Shown: positions 1 to 10,047, counted from the stretch's first letter. The stretch is 64,000 nucleotides of DNA from Chitinophaga costaii (GCF_900094705.1 NZ_FMAR01000001.1:310001-374000), one strand, 5' to 3'. Program-made: numbers and translations. The notes: a model not told the origin generated them from the sequence alone.

Positions 1-1751
1 CCGCACCATTCCCGGGTGCCAAGGTTGGACAGATGTTGCAGGGTCTTGTTGATCGTAACTTTATCTTCCTCCTTGTTTACATCCAGCAACCCTAATGGAT
101 AAATAGCCATGTAGGGCGACATATGCCGGTGCGAAGTTGTTTGGTCTACACCCACCGCAACGGATAGTCCGTTGACCGTTTGTGCTAAGGCTGGCAAGGA
201 GGCTAATACTTTTTGCCAATGCTGGCTTTCCGTTGTTTTACCCATACTTTCGCATACCGATCCGGCTATGGTAAACAGGTAACGTGCCAGCGACAAATCA
301 AAATTGGTCCATTCGGTGAACCAGGCTTTTACGTCGTTATCCCGGTATTCAGGACTGGAACTAAGCGGAAGTTTTCTTACCCCCTGTTCCACACGGGTAA
401 TAGATTCCAAATATTGGGCAACCCCCTGTATGTAAGGGTAGGCCTTATTTTGCAGGAATGCGCTGTCCATGGAATAGCGCCATTGCCAATAAAAGTATTG
501 GGCACACCATGCCCCCATCGTTGGCGACAAAGAATATTGTATCCAGCCACCCATTGGCACTCCACTCAACGTAACAACGCCGGGTACATTGAAGCCTTTT
601 ACGCCAAAGTATTGGCGGGTATACTTTTCATTGTTAGGTTTTATTTTCCACAACCAATCGGTGAAAGTAGCCGCTTCTGGCAAGTGATTGCCGGTATAGG
701 CTGGCCAGTAGCTAAGCTGTGTATTAAGGTCGTTATGAAAATCGCCCTTCCAAGGGGGGAGGCTACCATTGTCTGCCGTCCAAATGGCCTGCAAAGTGAT
801 GGCCGGCGCCCCTGCTCTTGCCACACAGCCCAGCTTATACTGCTCCAGGTAATATTGCTTTTCCAACATACTATCCGGCAAGGATATGGATGACTGGGCC
901 CAGAACTTTTTCCACCACACCACATGCGCATTCCTATCACTGGCGGTATCGGCCAATGGGATGTTGGATGCCGCCGCCATATTATTGGAGATCGTCCAAT
1001 AGCCGGCTACTGTATGCGCATCCAGGTGTTTCCATTTCACCAATACCTCATAAAAATGCCCGTCGCTAATAGGTTGATGATACAAGCTACTGCTATCAGT
1101 AGTGACCACATGGCCCTGCTGGTATCCCAGGCTGGCCAGTCCCTGTCCCGCTTGCGAATTATCGGCCACCGGTACATCACTGTTACTGGCATATGGTTGC
1201 ATGCGTAATGCAGGAACAACGCCGGCAGCAATACTATCAGGCAGGTGGGTTATCAAGAAACGGCCAAATGGCTGGGTAGCATGCACGTAAGTAGTAAATA
1301 CTACACCATTTGTAAAGCGAACAGTATTGATGGCCGTAGTTATATCCAGGGTATTGGATACTACTTTACCCCAGGACCTGACATCTACTTCCAGTGCTGC
1401 TGCGGGCAATTTGGTGGGAAATGGCAGCGTTTCATACGGCACATCCCCCAGTTGCTGCACATCGGCGTATTGATTTGTCTTTACTTTTTCTTCCACGGTG
1501 TGAAAGTTAAATTTACCCAGGTCAAGTGCCTGCCGCTCATCCCACAGATCGGCCCTATCGAGCGACATCCTGAGGTTGCCTTGCTTCCCCCATACCAAAA
1601 CACCCAACAGGCCATTGCCAAGGGGCATGGCTTCATCCCAACGACTGGCTAAATGGTTAAAAGACAGATCGTGTGGCCCAACCACTTGAGAAAAGGTGGT
1701 GGTTACCATTAATAATCCTACTAATAAAAAAAGTATCTTCTTGCTCATCAT
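1..1751 (-). CDS. GH95 family alpha-L-fucosidase (partial, C-terminus outside window)
   Basis: This reading frame runs from an ATG at 1749-1751 off the left edge of the window, giving about 583 residues of what is usually a protein of roughly 800. It opens with a signal peptide (MMSKKILFLLVGLLMVTTTF). The mature N-terminus carries the GH95 signature, RWDEAMPLGNGLLGVLVWG then MSLDRADLWDER. This family hydrolyses alpha-1,2-L-fucosyl (or L-galactosyl) linkages, usually in the periplasm or at the surface. It is the last gene of the minus-strand SusC/SusD locus, separated from the lipoprotein gene by about 140 bases and a hairpin. The catalytic residues lie beyond what I can place with confidence, and substrate specificity is not readable from sequence. 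Confidence 0.85.
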   Translation of the reverse strand, partial: MMSKKILFLLVGLLMVTTTFSQVVGPHDLSFNHLASRWDEAMPLGNGLLGVLVWGKQGNLRMSLDRADLWDERQALDLGKFNFHTVEEKVKTNQYADVQQLGDVPYETLPFPTKLPAAALEVDVRSWGKVVSNTLDITTAINTVRFTNGVVFTTYVHATQPFGRFLITHLPDSIAAGVVPALRMQPYASNSDVPVADNSQAGQGLASLGYQQGHVVTTDSSSLYHQPISDGHFYEVLVKWKHLDAHTVAGYWTISNNMAAASNIPLADTASDRNAHVVWWKKFWAQSSISLPDSMLEKQYYLEQYKLGCVARAGAPAITLQAIWTADNGSLPPWKGDFHNDLNTQLSYWPAYTGNHLPEAATFTDWLWKIKPNNEKYTRQYFGVKGFNVPGVVTLSGVPMGGWIQYSLSPTMGAWCAQYFYWQWRYSMDSAFLQNKAYPYIQGVAQYLESITRVEQGVRKLPLSSSPEYRDNDVKAWFTEWTNFDLSLARYLFTIAGSVCESMGKTTESQHWQKVLASLPALAQTVNGLSVAVGVDQTTSHRHMSPYMAIYPLGLLDVNKEEDKVTINKTLQHLSNLGTREWC

Positions 1752-1817
1752 CAGCTTATTTACATAAAAAATAAGATATACAAACGGGAATATTTCCAAA
1801 CATTGTAAAATAACACT

Positions 1818-1839
1818 GCCGCTCCACGATTGGAGCGGC
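1818..1839 (-). terminator. hairpin between lipoprotein gene and GH95 gene
   Basis: Arms GCCGCTCC (1818-1825) and GGAGCGGC (1832-1839) form a perfect 8-bp GC-rich stem with a 6-base loop. The T-rich stretch on the minus strand is not immediate, so it may be a weak terminator, an attenuator or an mRNA-stabilising stem that sets the GH95 level below that of SusC/SusD. Confidence 0.5.
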
Positions 1840-1891
1840 TTTATTCTATGTTATCAATTGCAACATGATATAATATGAAAATGCAAAGGAT

Positions 1892-2728
1892 TTATTTATA
1901 AGTAAGGATAGTATGAAACTTACGCCAATTTGCAGGATCACCACCACTATAATAATAATAGTATAGATCAAACTGCTTTGTGTCCGGGTTGTAAGTAGAT
2001 GACGTTCCAGCATCTTGCTGTATTTCCACAGCCGCGGCTGGATTGGCAGAAATGGTGACTGTATTATCGGTATTGATAGTGATGTAGTAAGTAATGTTTG
2101 AATTATCGAGATACCAATATGCAGCCGTTGCCAGGAGCTTATTTGTTCCTGCGGTGGCGAGGTTTTGCTCATATCCCGCGGGGCAGGTTTGCAGGCCGGC
2201 AGTAGCAAGTTCCAGGGTACCACTTTCAATGTAGGTACCCTCCCATTGGTTCACCAGGGGAAGGGCGGCTACCACTACTACCCAGCGTTTGGTATCGCCA
2301 TTGGCGGCAATCACATCATAACTGGCAGGCGTTGTAAAGTCGCCGGGCGATCCTAGAGCGGGTGCGTTATCAACCGGTTTAATGACGGCCGCATCGGAAA
2401 TGTAGGCCACTCCCCAGATGCTAGACAGTGTTACTTTTGATTTTTCTTTTTGTGGAAAAGAGGATGGGAATGTTGGTGTAACATATAAGGTATCACCTGA
2501 AATAGATAATGTTTTATTGAGCTGCACCGTGGTTACCTGTATGCGTGTATTTTCATTAGGCGTATTGGCATTATCAACAATCGTGTCTATATACTTATAC
2601 ACCAGGTTGAAGTCAGACAGGGTATTGAGAGATGAACTATTGGTGGTGGGCAAGTCTTTTTTGAGACACGACATCCAGCAGCTGCAGGCCACCACTAATA
2701 CGGCTAGTTTAGCTATATTTTTTATCAT
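1892..2728 (-). CDS. SusE-position surface lipoprotein (BT_3987/DUF1735- or DUF5018-like)
   Basis: A 278-residue lipoprotein with an N-terminal hydrophobic stretch followed by cysteines (VLVVACSCWMSC) that would be acylated. The N-terminal half has a beta-sandwich-like run ending TKRWVVVV, seen in DUF5018/DUF1735-type proteins. The C-terminal block (YYYYYSGGDPANWRKF) resembles the end of lipoproteins found after SusD in Bacteroidota glycan loci. It begins 28 bases after SusD on the same strand, so it is almost certainly co-transcribed and probably a surface glycan-binding partner. The exact domain family is uncertain. Confidence 0.7.
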   Translation of the reverse strand: MIKNIAKLAVLVVACSCWMSCLKKDLPTTNSSSLNTLSDFNLVYKYIDTIVDNANTPNENTRIQVTTVQLNKTLSISGDTLYVTPTFPSSFPQKEKSKVTLSSIWGVAYISDAAVIKPVDNAPALGSPGDFTTPASYDVIAANGDTKRWVVVVAALPLVNQWEGTYIESGTLELATAGLQTCPAGYEQNLATAGTNKLLATAAYWYLDNSNITYYITINTDNTVTISANPAAAVEIQQDAGTSSTYNPDTKQFDLYYYYYSGGDPANWRKFHTILTYK

Positions 2729-2756
2729 TGGTCACTTAATTTTTACGATAAATAAT

Positions 2757-4481
2757 TTACCAGCCTTCGTTTTGAGTGAGTAATGGAAGCGCGGTAATTC
2801 TGTCCTGCGGTACCGGGAACAAGTAGCGCCGCGGGGAGAATTTGAGTGGCTGTCCATTATTGTCCACCGTCTCAAAGATCTGGTACGATTTTCCATCCAG
2901 GCTGATAGCAATACCATGTGGCTTGCCATTGAGGGCCGAAATGGCTGCGCCGCTGTTGGCATAACCTTGTTTTAGCCCACCAGATTGTTGCATGCCCCAA
3001 CGGAGCAAAGACCAATAGCGGTCGCCGGTTTCCAGGATCATATCGATATGTCGCTCGCGTTGATAAGCGCTCCATAATTCCTCTCCAGTGGCCGTTATTT
3101 CGTTTTTAAAACCACCATGTTGCTGATAGGTTTTCGTAATGTACTGTGCCGCCAGTGCCTCATTACCGAGTTTAATACAAGCCTCCGCATAATTAAGATA
3201 AGCTTCCCCCAACCTCAGCACACTATAGCAAAAGTCAGTAGGATCAGAATACCAGATTTTCTTTGCCTGGTAGATATACTTATTAAACAAATACCCTGTT
3301 TGCGATGCTCCATCATTAATATTTCCTCCATTAAGCGGCTGAATGTTGGACGAAAAATTTCCGCTGGCACGCAGGTAAGCCCAGTTATTAAACAGCTTGG
3401 AACTATCGTAAATTATGGTAGCATAAAAGCGTTTGTCCCGGTGGTTATACATTTTATCGTACACCGTGGTCGCGGTGTTGAGGTAGCTGGTTTGCGTCCA
3501 CTTACGTTCCTTGCCATCGGCATCTGTTACCAGGTAATCATCTACCAGGTCTTGGGTGGGAGCATAATTCATCCATCCTTCCGACGACTCCTTCAAGGGA
3601 AAGAGTTGCATAGCGGTAGTAGTAAGTTTGGCAGTAGACATATCGGTATTAGCGGCCAATATTTGCATAGGCGTAGCATCGAAGGTGGTATTAGTTCCCC
3701 GTCTTTCGTATACCAGGATATTTTCGGGCGATGCAATGGCGGTACTATAGGCATTGAACAAATTACTATAGTCGTCCATGGCATACAAATTAAGCGCAAA
3801 CAACGCTTCACCGGCTGCTTTCACCATTTTGTAATAGTCATCATTATTCAGGTAAGCGCCAGCCTGCAATGCTACCCTCATTTTTAGGGCATAGGCTGCC
3901 CCCTGGGTAGCACGCCCCCGGTCGTTGGTGGTGGGTAATAGCGTAGCTGCAGTATCCAGGTCTGCTAAGATAAAATCGTATGTATCTTTTATGCCGGAAC
4001 GTGGAATACTAAAATTACTATCTGCAGTGAGTACGTTTTTCACTATTTGCACACCGCCAAAGCGAAAGGCAAGGAATGCATAAATACCTGCTCTTAAAAA
4101 ATGAGCTTCGCCAAGCAAGGTATTTTTTTGCAAAGTGGTAAAAGATGAATTCGGAACATTTTGCAGCGCAAGGTTCACAGCGCGAATGTTACTGAATTTA
4201 TTCCAACCTTCATCGGTGTAACGGTCCATCTGCTCCGTCTTCTCATCTACAAAGCTACCGCCCCACGGATGTGTTTTTACGCTTTTGGTAATGGCATCCT
4301 GCTCCCAGGAATAAAGAAAACCAATATCATTGGCATAACAGTTATATATGTAACCTTGTGCAAGGCTAAAGTTGCTCCACACAGCATCTGCAGTGTAGGA
4401 GTCTAGTGGTTTTGTATCCATCACCTTATTACAGGAGGTGAACAATAAAGTAAAAACGCTGATATAAATTATGTATTTCAT
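2757..4481 (-). CDS. RagB/SusD family nutrient-uptake outer-membrane lipoprotein
   Basis: A 574-residue SusD homologue that forms the glycan-binding lid of the SusC transporter at the cell surface. It starts with a lipoprotein signal (MKYIIYISVFTLLFTSC). The N-terminal region has the alpha-helical TPR-like SusD fold (WNKFSNIRAVNLALQNVP, LLGEAHFLRAGIYAFLAFRF). The C-terminus carries the typical SusD end (RERHIDMILETGDRYWSLLRW, then KFSPRRYLFPVPQDRI). Length is normal for the family. It lies 30 bases downstream of SusC on the same strand, the usual pairing. The bound glycan cannot be read from sequence; the flanking GH27 and GH95 genes suggest a galactose- and fucose-decorated polysaccharide. 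Confidence 0.95.
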   Translation of the reverse strand: MKYIIYISVFTLLFTSCNKVMDTKPLDSYTADAVWSNFSLAQGYIYNCYANDIGFLYSWEQDAITKSVKTHPWGGSFVDEKTEQMDRYTDEGWNKFSNIRAVNLALQNVPNSSFTTLQKNTLLGEAHFLRAGIYAFLAFRFGGVQIVKNVLTADSNFSIPRSGIKDTYDFILADLDTAATLLPTTNDRGRATQGAAYALKMRVALQAGAYLNNDDYYKMVKAAGEALFALNLYAMDDYSNLFNAYSTAIASPENILVYERRGTNTTFDATPMQILAANTDMSTAKLTTTAMQLFPLKESSEGWMNYAPTQDLVDDYLVTDADGKERKWTQTSYLNTATTVYDKMYNHRDKRFYATIIYDSSKLFNNWAYLRASGNFSSNIQPLNGGNINDGASQTGYLFNKYIYQAKKIWYSDPTDFCYSVLRLGEAYLNYAEACIKLGNEALAAQYITKTYQQHGGFKNEITATGEELWSAYQRERHIDMILETGDRYWSLLRWGMQQSGGLKQGYANSGAAISALNGKPHGIAISLDGKSYQIFETVDNNGQPLKFSPRRYLFPVPQDRITALPLLTQNEGW

Positions 4482-4511
4482 GTTTTTAGGAGTTTTAAAC
4501 GCCCGGAAATA

Positions 4512-7500
4512 TTAGAAGCTGGCCCTAATGCCGACAGAATAGGTACGGTTCACGGGGTAGAAAAAGTTATTGGTATTTGCCAGCTCTGGATCAAAATACT
4601 TTTTGACCGGAGAGAATGTCAACAGGTTGGTACCACCAGCGTGTATAGATAGTTCGCTGAAAAGGTCTGTTTTCCAAATCCGTTTAACATCGTACGACAG
4701 GGTAAGGCTCTTTAGTCGTACAAAACGGGCATTTTTAAGCCAGTAATCGCTGCTCACATAGTTATTGCCTGCATTCATACTGGAGGTACCTGCTCTTGGG
4801 TAGGAAGACCCTGTATTAGACGAAAGCCAAAAGTCTTTCTGAAACTCAAAGTTTACACGCGCTGCACCTTCCGCACCTTGGAGGTATTGACCCAGGTATA
4901 CATCCCGGTTGCCGGAGCCTTGTAGCAATGCATCTAATCGGATCCCCTTAAATTCCAGGCCAAAAGGAACCCCAAATGTTAAACGAGCCGCAGTAGGTTT
5001 GCCCAGGCGGCGATAATCCTGTGAATCGATTTTACCATCACCATTAGTATCTTCCAGCCATACATCCCCAAGCGCCAGGGCGGTAGACGTTAAGCGGGAA
5101 GGATTATTGAGGATATCGTTGTAGTTCTGGTATAATCCCCTAGAGCTATACATCGCATCATAATAATCCTGGCTCACACCCCAATCACGCGTATAGGGAT
5201 TTGTAAGGGTCGCACTGTCTTCATTGGTACGTTCCCAGAGATAATTATAATAGGTTAAATTAACGCCGATATACCCTTTGAACTGGCTGCCAATATTAAA
5301 ATTATAATTAACAAAAGCATCTAAGCCTTCTTTACGTGTAGCCGCCTGGGTGAGTACCTGGGGCAAACTTTGTCCCAACGGATCTGTATAACTATAGGCC
5401 GGGCTACCCAGTATGTTTTTAGTACGGGTATAGAAGTAATCTAATCCGCCGGAAACGTGTTTTTTTAATGTTTCAAATTCCAACCCAAAGTCGCGGGAAG
5501 CGGTAGAATACCAGGTTATGTTCTGATTGGATATGGTGAGCCCACCTTCATAGTAACCGTTTTGCAAGTCGCCATTTACTGCATAGGCCTGGCTGGTAAC
5601 CGCATACTGCGGAATATAAGCATACTTGGTACCGCCTATTGAACCTACTTTCCCAAAGGAGCCTTTAAACTTCAGGTTAGAAAAAACTTTATCAATGCCC
5701 AGGTTATGGTAAAACTTTTCTGAAGACGCTACCCAACCGGCGCTGATGGAAGGAAAAAATCCAAAGCGTTTAGATGAAGGAAAGTAATCCGATCCATCAT
5801 ACCGGCCATTAAGTTCTATCATGTATTTAGCTGCGTAATCATATTTTAGCCTGCCTACGTAACCTACCTCGCCCCATTCGCTGGCAGATCCATTATTGGT
5901 TTGTGTGGCTGCATCGCCAGCAAACAATTGATCGATAGCGGTAGACGGAAAATTTTGACGGAAAGCACTGAACCACTGGTTAGATCCTCCCCTTACAATA
6001 GATACAAACGTAGCCCCGATGGTATGATCGCCAAACGAAGTGGAATAGTCTGCCTGAAACTCTGCATTGTAAGCTTTGGTATCATTGCTGGTTTGCGAAA
6101 GTGATGGCGGCGGTGTTTCATATACAGTGCCGTCTGCATTATATTGAGTAGCCAATACCGAGAAGGTTTTGGATGGATTGAAGGTAAGGGCGTAATCACC
6201 GGTAACCCGGAAACTCAGGCCCCTTACTTGTGGTACCGTCCAGGTAAGGGCCAGGTTGCCATCGGTAAAGGATGTTTGCGTACGGGCATACCCTGGCGAA
6301 TAAATTTCCGCCAGCGGATGATCGACTAACCCTGCCAGCGTCCCATCTTTATTAAACGCATGTTCAAACGGGCTTCTGGCCACCACGTGGCTGAATATTA
6401 AATAAGAACTTGATGGTGGCTGGGTAGAATAATCATAATAACCATTAAGCGAAAAAGTAGCGTTAAGGCCTATCTTGTCAAAGTTAGAACTCACTTTGGT
6501 ATCGTAAGAAAAACGGTCTATTTTAAATGCGTTGTTGACATAATTACTACCCTGGTTAAGGTAGCCAAGTCCAACATAAAATTTGGTAGGCCCATTGCCT
6601 CCGCTGATGGAAAGGCTATGCGTCTGTTGCAATGCGTATTTGCGGAAAGCCAGGTTATACCAATCTGTATTCGGATAAAGCTCCGGATTCAGTCCACGGC
6701 GTATTGTGTCTAATTGTGCTTCGCTATACGCTGCATACTTACCTTTTCCCGTAGATTCGCCAATAGCATTTGATACCAAGGCTTTATCATAACCGCTAAT
6801 GAGTTTGGGGAAATTAGCGGGTGTATTCCAGGCAATGTTATCAGCATAAGTAATGATCAGCTTTCCAAAGGCCCCACCTTTTGTTTTTACCAATACAATG
6901 CCGGCACTGGCCTTAGAGCCATACACGGCGGTGGCAGCAGCGTCTTTTAAAAAGCTCACGCTTTCGATATCATTCACATTCAGATTTACGAAAGTAGTCT
7001 GATCGCGGATAATCCCATCTATTACATACAAGGGCGTTGTTTGCCCGATGAGCGGCTCACCACCCCGGATATTGATACTAGGCACACTACCAGGTTCTCC
7101 CCCACTAAAATTCACTACTACCCCTGCCGCGCGGCCAGCAATAGCCGATTGCACGTCTGTATAGGGCGCATCTTTAAACTGGTCGGTTTTGATCATGGTA
7201 ACGGCGCTCGTTACCTTTTGCCGCGACTGCGTACCATAGCCAACTACCACCACATCGGAAAGTTTGCTGGAAGCACTTTCCAATATAATGCTGATATTGG
7301 AATGCCCCTGCACGGGAACTGTTTGCGCCAAAAAACCGATAGAAGATATCTCCAGTATGGCATCTTCTTCCACATTTAAAGTAAAGACCCCTTTTTTATC
7401 AGTAGTGGCGCCCGTTTTAAGTCCTTTAACCCGCACGGTAGCGCCTTCTACTGGCCGGCCTTCCAGGTCAGTAATAGTACCCGTTACCTTGATAATGGCA

Positions 7501-7868
7501 GCATAGGTTCCTGCTTTTTTGATAACTATAAGGTGATCTTCCATCACACTGTCTTTCAATCCAGTATTGACCAGCATCCTTTTCAGCACACTGTCTACTG
7601 TTATTCCCACCGCCGAAAACGTAAGGTGAATGTCTTCATGCAGCACCTGATTACTAAACACAAATCGCCAACCAGAGCGCTTCTCCACTTCTTTCAACGC
7701 ATCCGCCAGACGGATGTTGTTAAAATGAACGTCGATTTTTTGTGAGTAGGCGTTCGCCGACACCTGCATCGTGGCTGCCAGCAATAACAGACTAGTCAAT
7801 TTCATACAAAGCAGAAGTTTTGGCCGCCGCCAACGGCAACGGCTCATGAAAGCAGACTTTTTTTCCAT
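4512..7868 (-). CDS. SusC/RagA family TonB-dependent transporter with STN domain
   Basis: A 1118-residue outer-membrane receptor. After a signal sequence (LTSLLLLAATMQVSANAYSQ) comes an STN (secretin/TonB N-terminal) domain at about residues 45-115. A carboxypeptidase-D-like domain follows (VTGTITDLEGRPVEGATVRV, about 128-205), then a TonB-box/plug start (DVVVVGYGTQ) with the plug signature (PSINIRGG, YVIDGI). A long beta-barrel ends in the aromatic C-terminus (YSVGIRASF). The STN domain marks it as a transducing receptor that signals through a FecR anti-sigma, which is the next gene upstream (7961-9010). It is the core importer of the locus; the imported oligosaccharide is unknown. Confidence 0.95.
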   Translation of the reverse strand: MEKKSAFMSRCRWRRPKLLLCMKLTSLLLLAATMQVSANAYSQKIDVHFNNIRLADALKEVEKRSGWRFVFSNQVLHEDIHLTFSAVGITVDSVLKRMLVNTGLKDSVMEDHLIVIKKAGTYAAIIKVTGTITDLEGRPVEGATVRVKGLKTGATTDKKGVFTLNVEEDAILEISSIGFLAQTVPVQGHSNISIILESASSKLSDVVVVGYGTQSRQKVTSAVTMIKTDQFKDAPYTDVQSAIAGRAAGVVVNFSGGEPGSVPSINIRGGEPLIGQTTPLYVIDGIIRDQTTFVNLNVNDIESVSFLKDAAATAVYGSKASAGIVLVKTKGGAFGKLIITYADNIAWNTPANFPKLISGYDKALVSNAIGESTGKGKYAAYSEAQLDTIRRGLNPELYPNTDWYNLAFRKYALQQTHSLSISGGNGPTKFYVGLGYLNQGSNYVNNAFKIDRFSYDTKVSSNFDKIGLNATFSLNGYYDYSTQPPSSSYLIFSHVVARSPFEHAFNKDGTLAGLVDHPLAEIYSPGYARTQTSFTDGNLALTWTVPQVRGLSFRVTGDYALTFNPSKTFSVLATQYNADGTVYETPPPSLSQTSNDTKAYNAEFQADYSTSFGDHTIGATFVSIVRGGSNQWFSAFRQNFPSTAIDQLFAGDAATQTNNGSASEWGEVGYVGRLKYDYAAKYMIELNGRYDGSDYFPSSKRFGFFPSISAGWVASSEKFYHNLGIDKVFSNLKFKGSFGKVGSIGGTKYAYIPQYAVTSQAYAVNGDLQNGYYEGGLTISNQNITWYSTASRDFGLEFETLKKHVSGGLDYFYTRTKNILGSPAYSYTDPLGQSLPQVLTQAATRKEGLDAFVNYNFNIGSQFKGYIGVNLTYYNYLWERTNEDSATLTNPYTRDWGVSQDYYDAMYSSRGLYQNYNDILNNPSRLTSTALALGDVWLEDTNGDGKIDSQDYRRLGKPTAARLTFGVPFGLEFKGIRLDALLQGSGNRDVYLGQYLQGAEGAARVNFEFQKDFWLSSNTGSSYPRAGTSSMNAGNNYVSSDYWLKNARFVRLKSLTLSYDVKRIWKTDLFSELSIHAGGTNLLTFSPVKKYFDPELANTNNFFYPVNRTYSVGIRASF

Positions 7869-7960
7869 ATCTTAGTTTTGAGTAAAAGCAAATAGGAGCA
7901 GGCAATTTCCTGTTCCGTTTGTACGGGAAGGGGGAATGGGCGCAATCCATTTCTCCTTCT

Positions 7961-9010
7961 CTATTTTGAGATCGTTACAATTTTTCCATGAATTGTATAG
8001 GTGAATGGATAAGATGCCCGCAGGGCCTGTAACATCCGTTCCAGCGGTTCCTTCTCAAAAGTGGCGGTAAAGGCATAATCCATTACTTGCGGATCGGCAA
8101 AATGAATATCCACGTCGTACCATCGTTCCAGTTTTCCTTTTAACTGACCAAAGGTTTCATTATTTATTTCAAGGCGGCCATGGGTCCAGCCCGTTTCGGC
8201 ATTATTATCATCAGACCCGGTGGTGGTAATGGATTGTACACTGAATACAGAGTCTACTAACGCTACACCCGTACGTTTACATTGCCGGGTTACAATGTCA
8301 AAAACCAACTTACTCTTAGGACTTAATTCCAGCTTTTTATGATCTTGTAAAAGGATTTCCACTTTACCCCGTAACAAGTCGGTTTCGCTGCTGGAATCGT
8401 TGCGATAGGCTTTTACATTAAATACAGTACCTAATACTTTTACCGCATAAAAAGGGGTATGTACCGTAAAAGGAAGACCAGGCTTTTTAGCGATATCAAA
8501 CATGGCTTCCCCATCCAGGAACACATCGCGGCCATCTACACCAAAATCTTTATCCAGTGTGATCGAACTGCCCACATTCATGGTAATACGAGTACCATCT
8601 TTTAAGACAAATGTTTTACGTTCTTTATTCGCAGTAGTGATCACAATTTTACCAGATGTCGCCTGGGCCAAGTTGCCAAGGGTATTTCTACCGTTGCGGC
8701 TGGACCGGTAATGACACAACAAACCAGTAACGAGAACAACGGACATAAAAACAGCTACATAGGTAAGCCACCTGCGCATAGGCACCCGCTCCCATACAGC
8801 CGGCATATAGGATATGGAAGGAAGGTCATCTGCCCGCAACGCAGTATTCAGGGCGCATACCAAGCGGCGAGCTTCCATAAATACCGGATGCGCATCGGGA
8901 TGAAGCTCGATTATCGATTCCCAATAAGCCACTTCGGTGTCGTCGGTACCCAGACAATATTGAATAAAGGAATCGTCTATCACAAGCGCTTCAATCTGAA
9001 ATTGCTCCAT
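7961..9010 (-). CDS. FecR family anti-sigma factor
   Basis: A 349-residue inner-membrane anti-sigma protein. A cytoplasmic N-terminal segment (1-80) is followed by one membrane helix (about 81-99, WLTYVAVFMSVVLVTGLLC). A periplasmic FecR domain comes next (about 125-215, FVLKDGTRITMNVGSS) and then a DUF4974-type C-terminal domain (about 275-345, FGQLKGKLERWYDVDIHF) that contacts the STN domain of SusC. It lies 92 bases upstream of the SusC gene. Its sigma partner is expected directly upstream but sits 2.7 kb away (11680-12261), beyond an oppositely oriented redox cassette. A short terminator-like hairpin lies just upstream, so fecR probably has its own promoter. Confidence 0.92.
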   Translation of the reverse strand: MEQFQIEALVIDDSFIQYCLGTDDTEVAYWESIIELHPDAHPVFMEARRLVCALNTALRADDLPSISYMPAVWERVPMRRWLTYVAVFMSVVLVTGLLCHYRSSRNGRNTLGNLAQATSGKIVITTANKERKTFVLKDGTRITMNVGSSITLDKDFGVDGRDVFLDGEAMFDIAKKPGLPFTVHTPFYAVKVLGTVFNVKAYRNDSSSETDLLRGKVEILLQDHKKLELSPKSKLVFDIVTRQCKRTGVALVDSVFSVQSITTTGSDDNNAETGWTHGRLEINNETFGQLKGKLERWYDVDIHFADPQVMDYAFTATFEKEPLERMLQALRASYPFTYTIHGKIVTISK

Positions 9011-9119
9011 TGGCCTATAGTCTTTCTTATAAGACGGTGCCTTGCCCTGTTTTTACCAATGTTTTTTAAAATATTTTTTACCATGTTGGCTGGGCAAAAT
9101 ATTGGGTTAAAAAGAAAAA

Positions 9120-9135
9120 GGGGCCATTACGCCCC
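9120..9135 (-). terminator. terminator-like hairpin upstream of fecR
   Basis: Read on the minus strand, GGGGC-GTAATG-GCCCC is followed at once by TTTTTCTTTTT, the form of a rho-independent terminator. It would stop minus-strand transcription arriving from the sigma-factor side before it reaches fecR. Confidence 0.55.
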
Positions 9136-9227
9136 TATGGATCAGAATTTGGCCCCCCCACTCAAGATATACACTTGAATTAAGAAAAAATACCTGGCAA
9201 TCGGTCTTGTTCTATAGGTCTGGAATA

Positions 9228-9294
9228 TTAAACTAGTTTAACCTTTTTTCCTAATCTAGTTCATTTTTAAATGATGTTGTACACGCCAACTTTG
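9228..9294 (+). promoter_or_regulatory. Peroxiredoxin promoter with two phased 12-bp operator-like elements
   Basis: A perfect 14-bp palindrome TTAAACTAGTTTAA (9228-9241) contains TAAACTAGTTTA. A second copy, TAATCTAGTTCA, lies at 9252-9263, with centres 23 bp apart. After exactly 23 further bases comes CAACTTTG (9287-9294), close to the Bacteroidota -7 box TAnnTTTG. The same element, with the same distance to CACCTTTG, occurs upstream of the AhpD-like gene at 10850-10938. This placement puts the nearest element directly upstream of the -33 position, where an activator would bind. The binding protein is unknown; the neighbouring Crp/Fnr protein is one candidate. Confidence 0.6.
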
Positions 9295-9369
9295 CCTATG
9301 ATAATTATGGCTGCCGGTCCATTTAAAGTAAGATCGTGCAACTTTTATTTTAAACACTCAACTAATAAG

Positions 9370-10047
9370 ATGTCACAAGAAAAAATACCAGCGTACAAAG
9401 AAGCGTATGTAACCCTTCGCAGCGAAATGAATAATAGTTACCCAGCTGAATCCCTTAAATTGTGGGATAATGATGCCATGAGAATGGATAAAGAACTCAA
9501 AGACCTGCTGAAATTAAAGGTAGGTGATACTGCACCAATGTTCGAATTACCTAACGCTACCGGGAAACGTATCTCTTTAAAAGACTATTTAGTGAATGGC
9601 CCTGTTGTTATTACGTTTTATCGTGGCGTATGGTGTCCATATTGTAACCTTGCACTTAGCACCTACCAACGTATCCTGAAGCAAATTAAATCCTATGGGG
9701 CAAATTTGTTTGCCATATCCCCCCAATTACCGGATCATTCGTTAAGTACCAAGGAAAAGAACAAGCTGGAATTTGAGGTGCTGAGCGACCCCTACAACGG
9801 CGTTGCCAAGCAATACGTACAAACCTTCATCAATGCTGAGGCCTCTACTTCTGAGGCACTAAAACTGGGGGTTGATTTCAGCTCTTTTAATGACGGAGAT
9901 ATTGTGGAACTACCGGTACCGGCAGTATATATTATTGGCCAGGATGAAAAAATTGCGTTTGCAAAATCAGAAGGTGCTGACTACAGGCACAGGGTGGAAC
10001 CTGCTGAAATATTAGCAGCCTTAAAAGCCTTAACTTTAAACAAATAA
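9370..10047 (+). CDS. Peroxiredoxin-like (AhpC/TSA family) protein
   Basis: A thioredoxin-fold peroxiredoxin of 225 residues. The AhpC/TSA domain spans about 50-215, with the redox motif GVWCPYCN (C89, C92). The first Cys is the likely peroxidatic residue and the CPYC spacing resembles the peroxiredoxin-like subgroup with a thioredoxin-type active site. The start at 9370 is chosen over upstream ATGs (from 9271) because the putative -7 box lies at 9287-9294, so transcription should begin downstream of those codons. It should reduce hydroperoxides in the cytoplasm. It begins a three-gene plus-strand redox cassette and ends in a clear terminator, so it is transcribed alone. Confidence 0.88.
   Translation: MSQEKIPAYKEAYVTLRSEMNNSYPAESLKLWDNDAMRMDKELKDLLKLKVGDTAPMFELPNATGKRISLKDYLVNGPVVITFYRGVWCPYCNLALSTYQRILKQIKSYGANLFAISPQLPDHSLSTKEKNKLEFEVLSDPYNGVAKQYVQTFINAEASTSEALKLGVDFSSFNDGDIVELPVPAVYIIGQDEKIAFAKSEGADYRHRVEPAEILAALKALTLNK

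Noticed and set aside
9271-9369. Upstream in-frame start codons of the peroxiredoxin gene
   Set aside because: The first lies upstream of the putative -7 box (9287-9294), the extension is not conserved-looking, and a good peroxiredoxin N-terminus starts at 9370.
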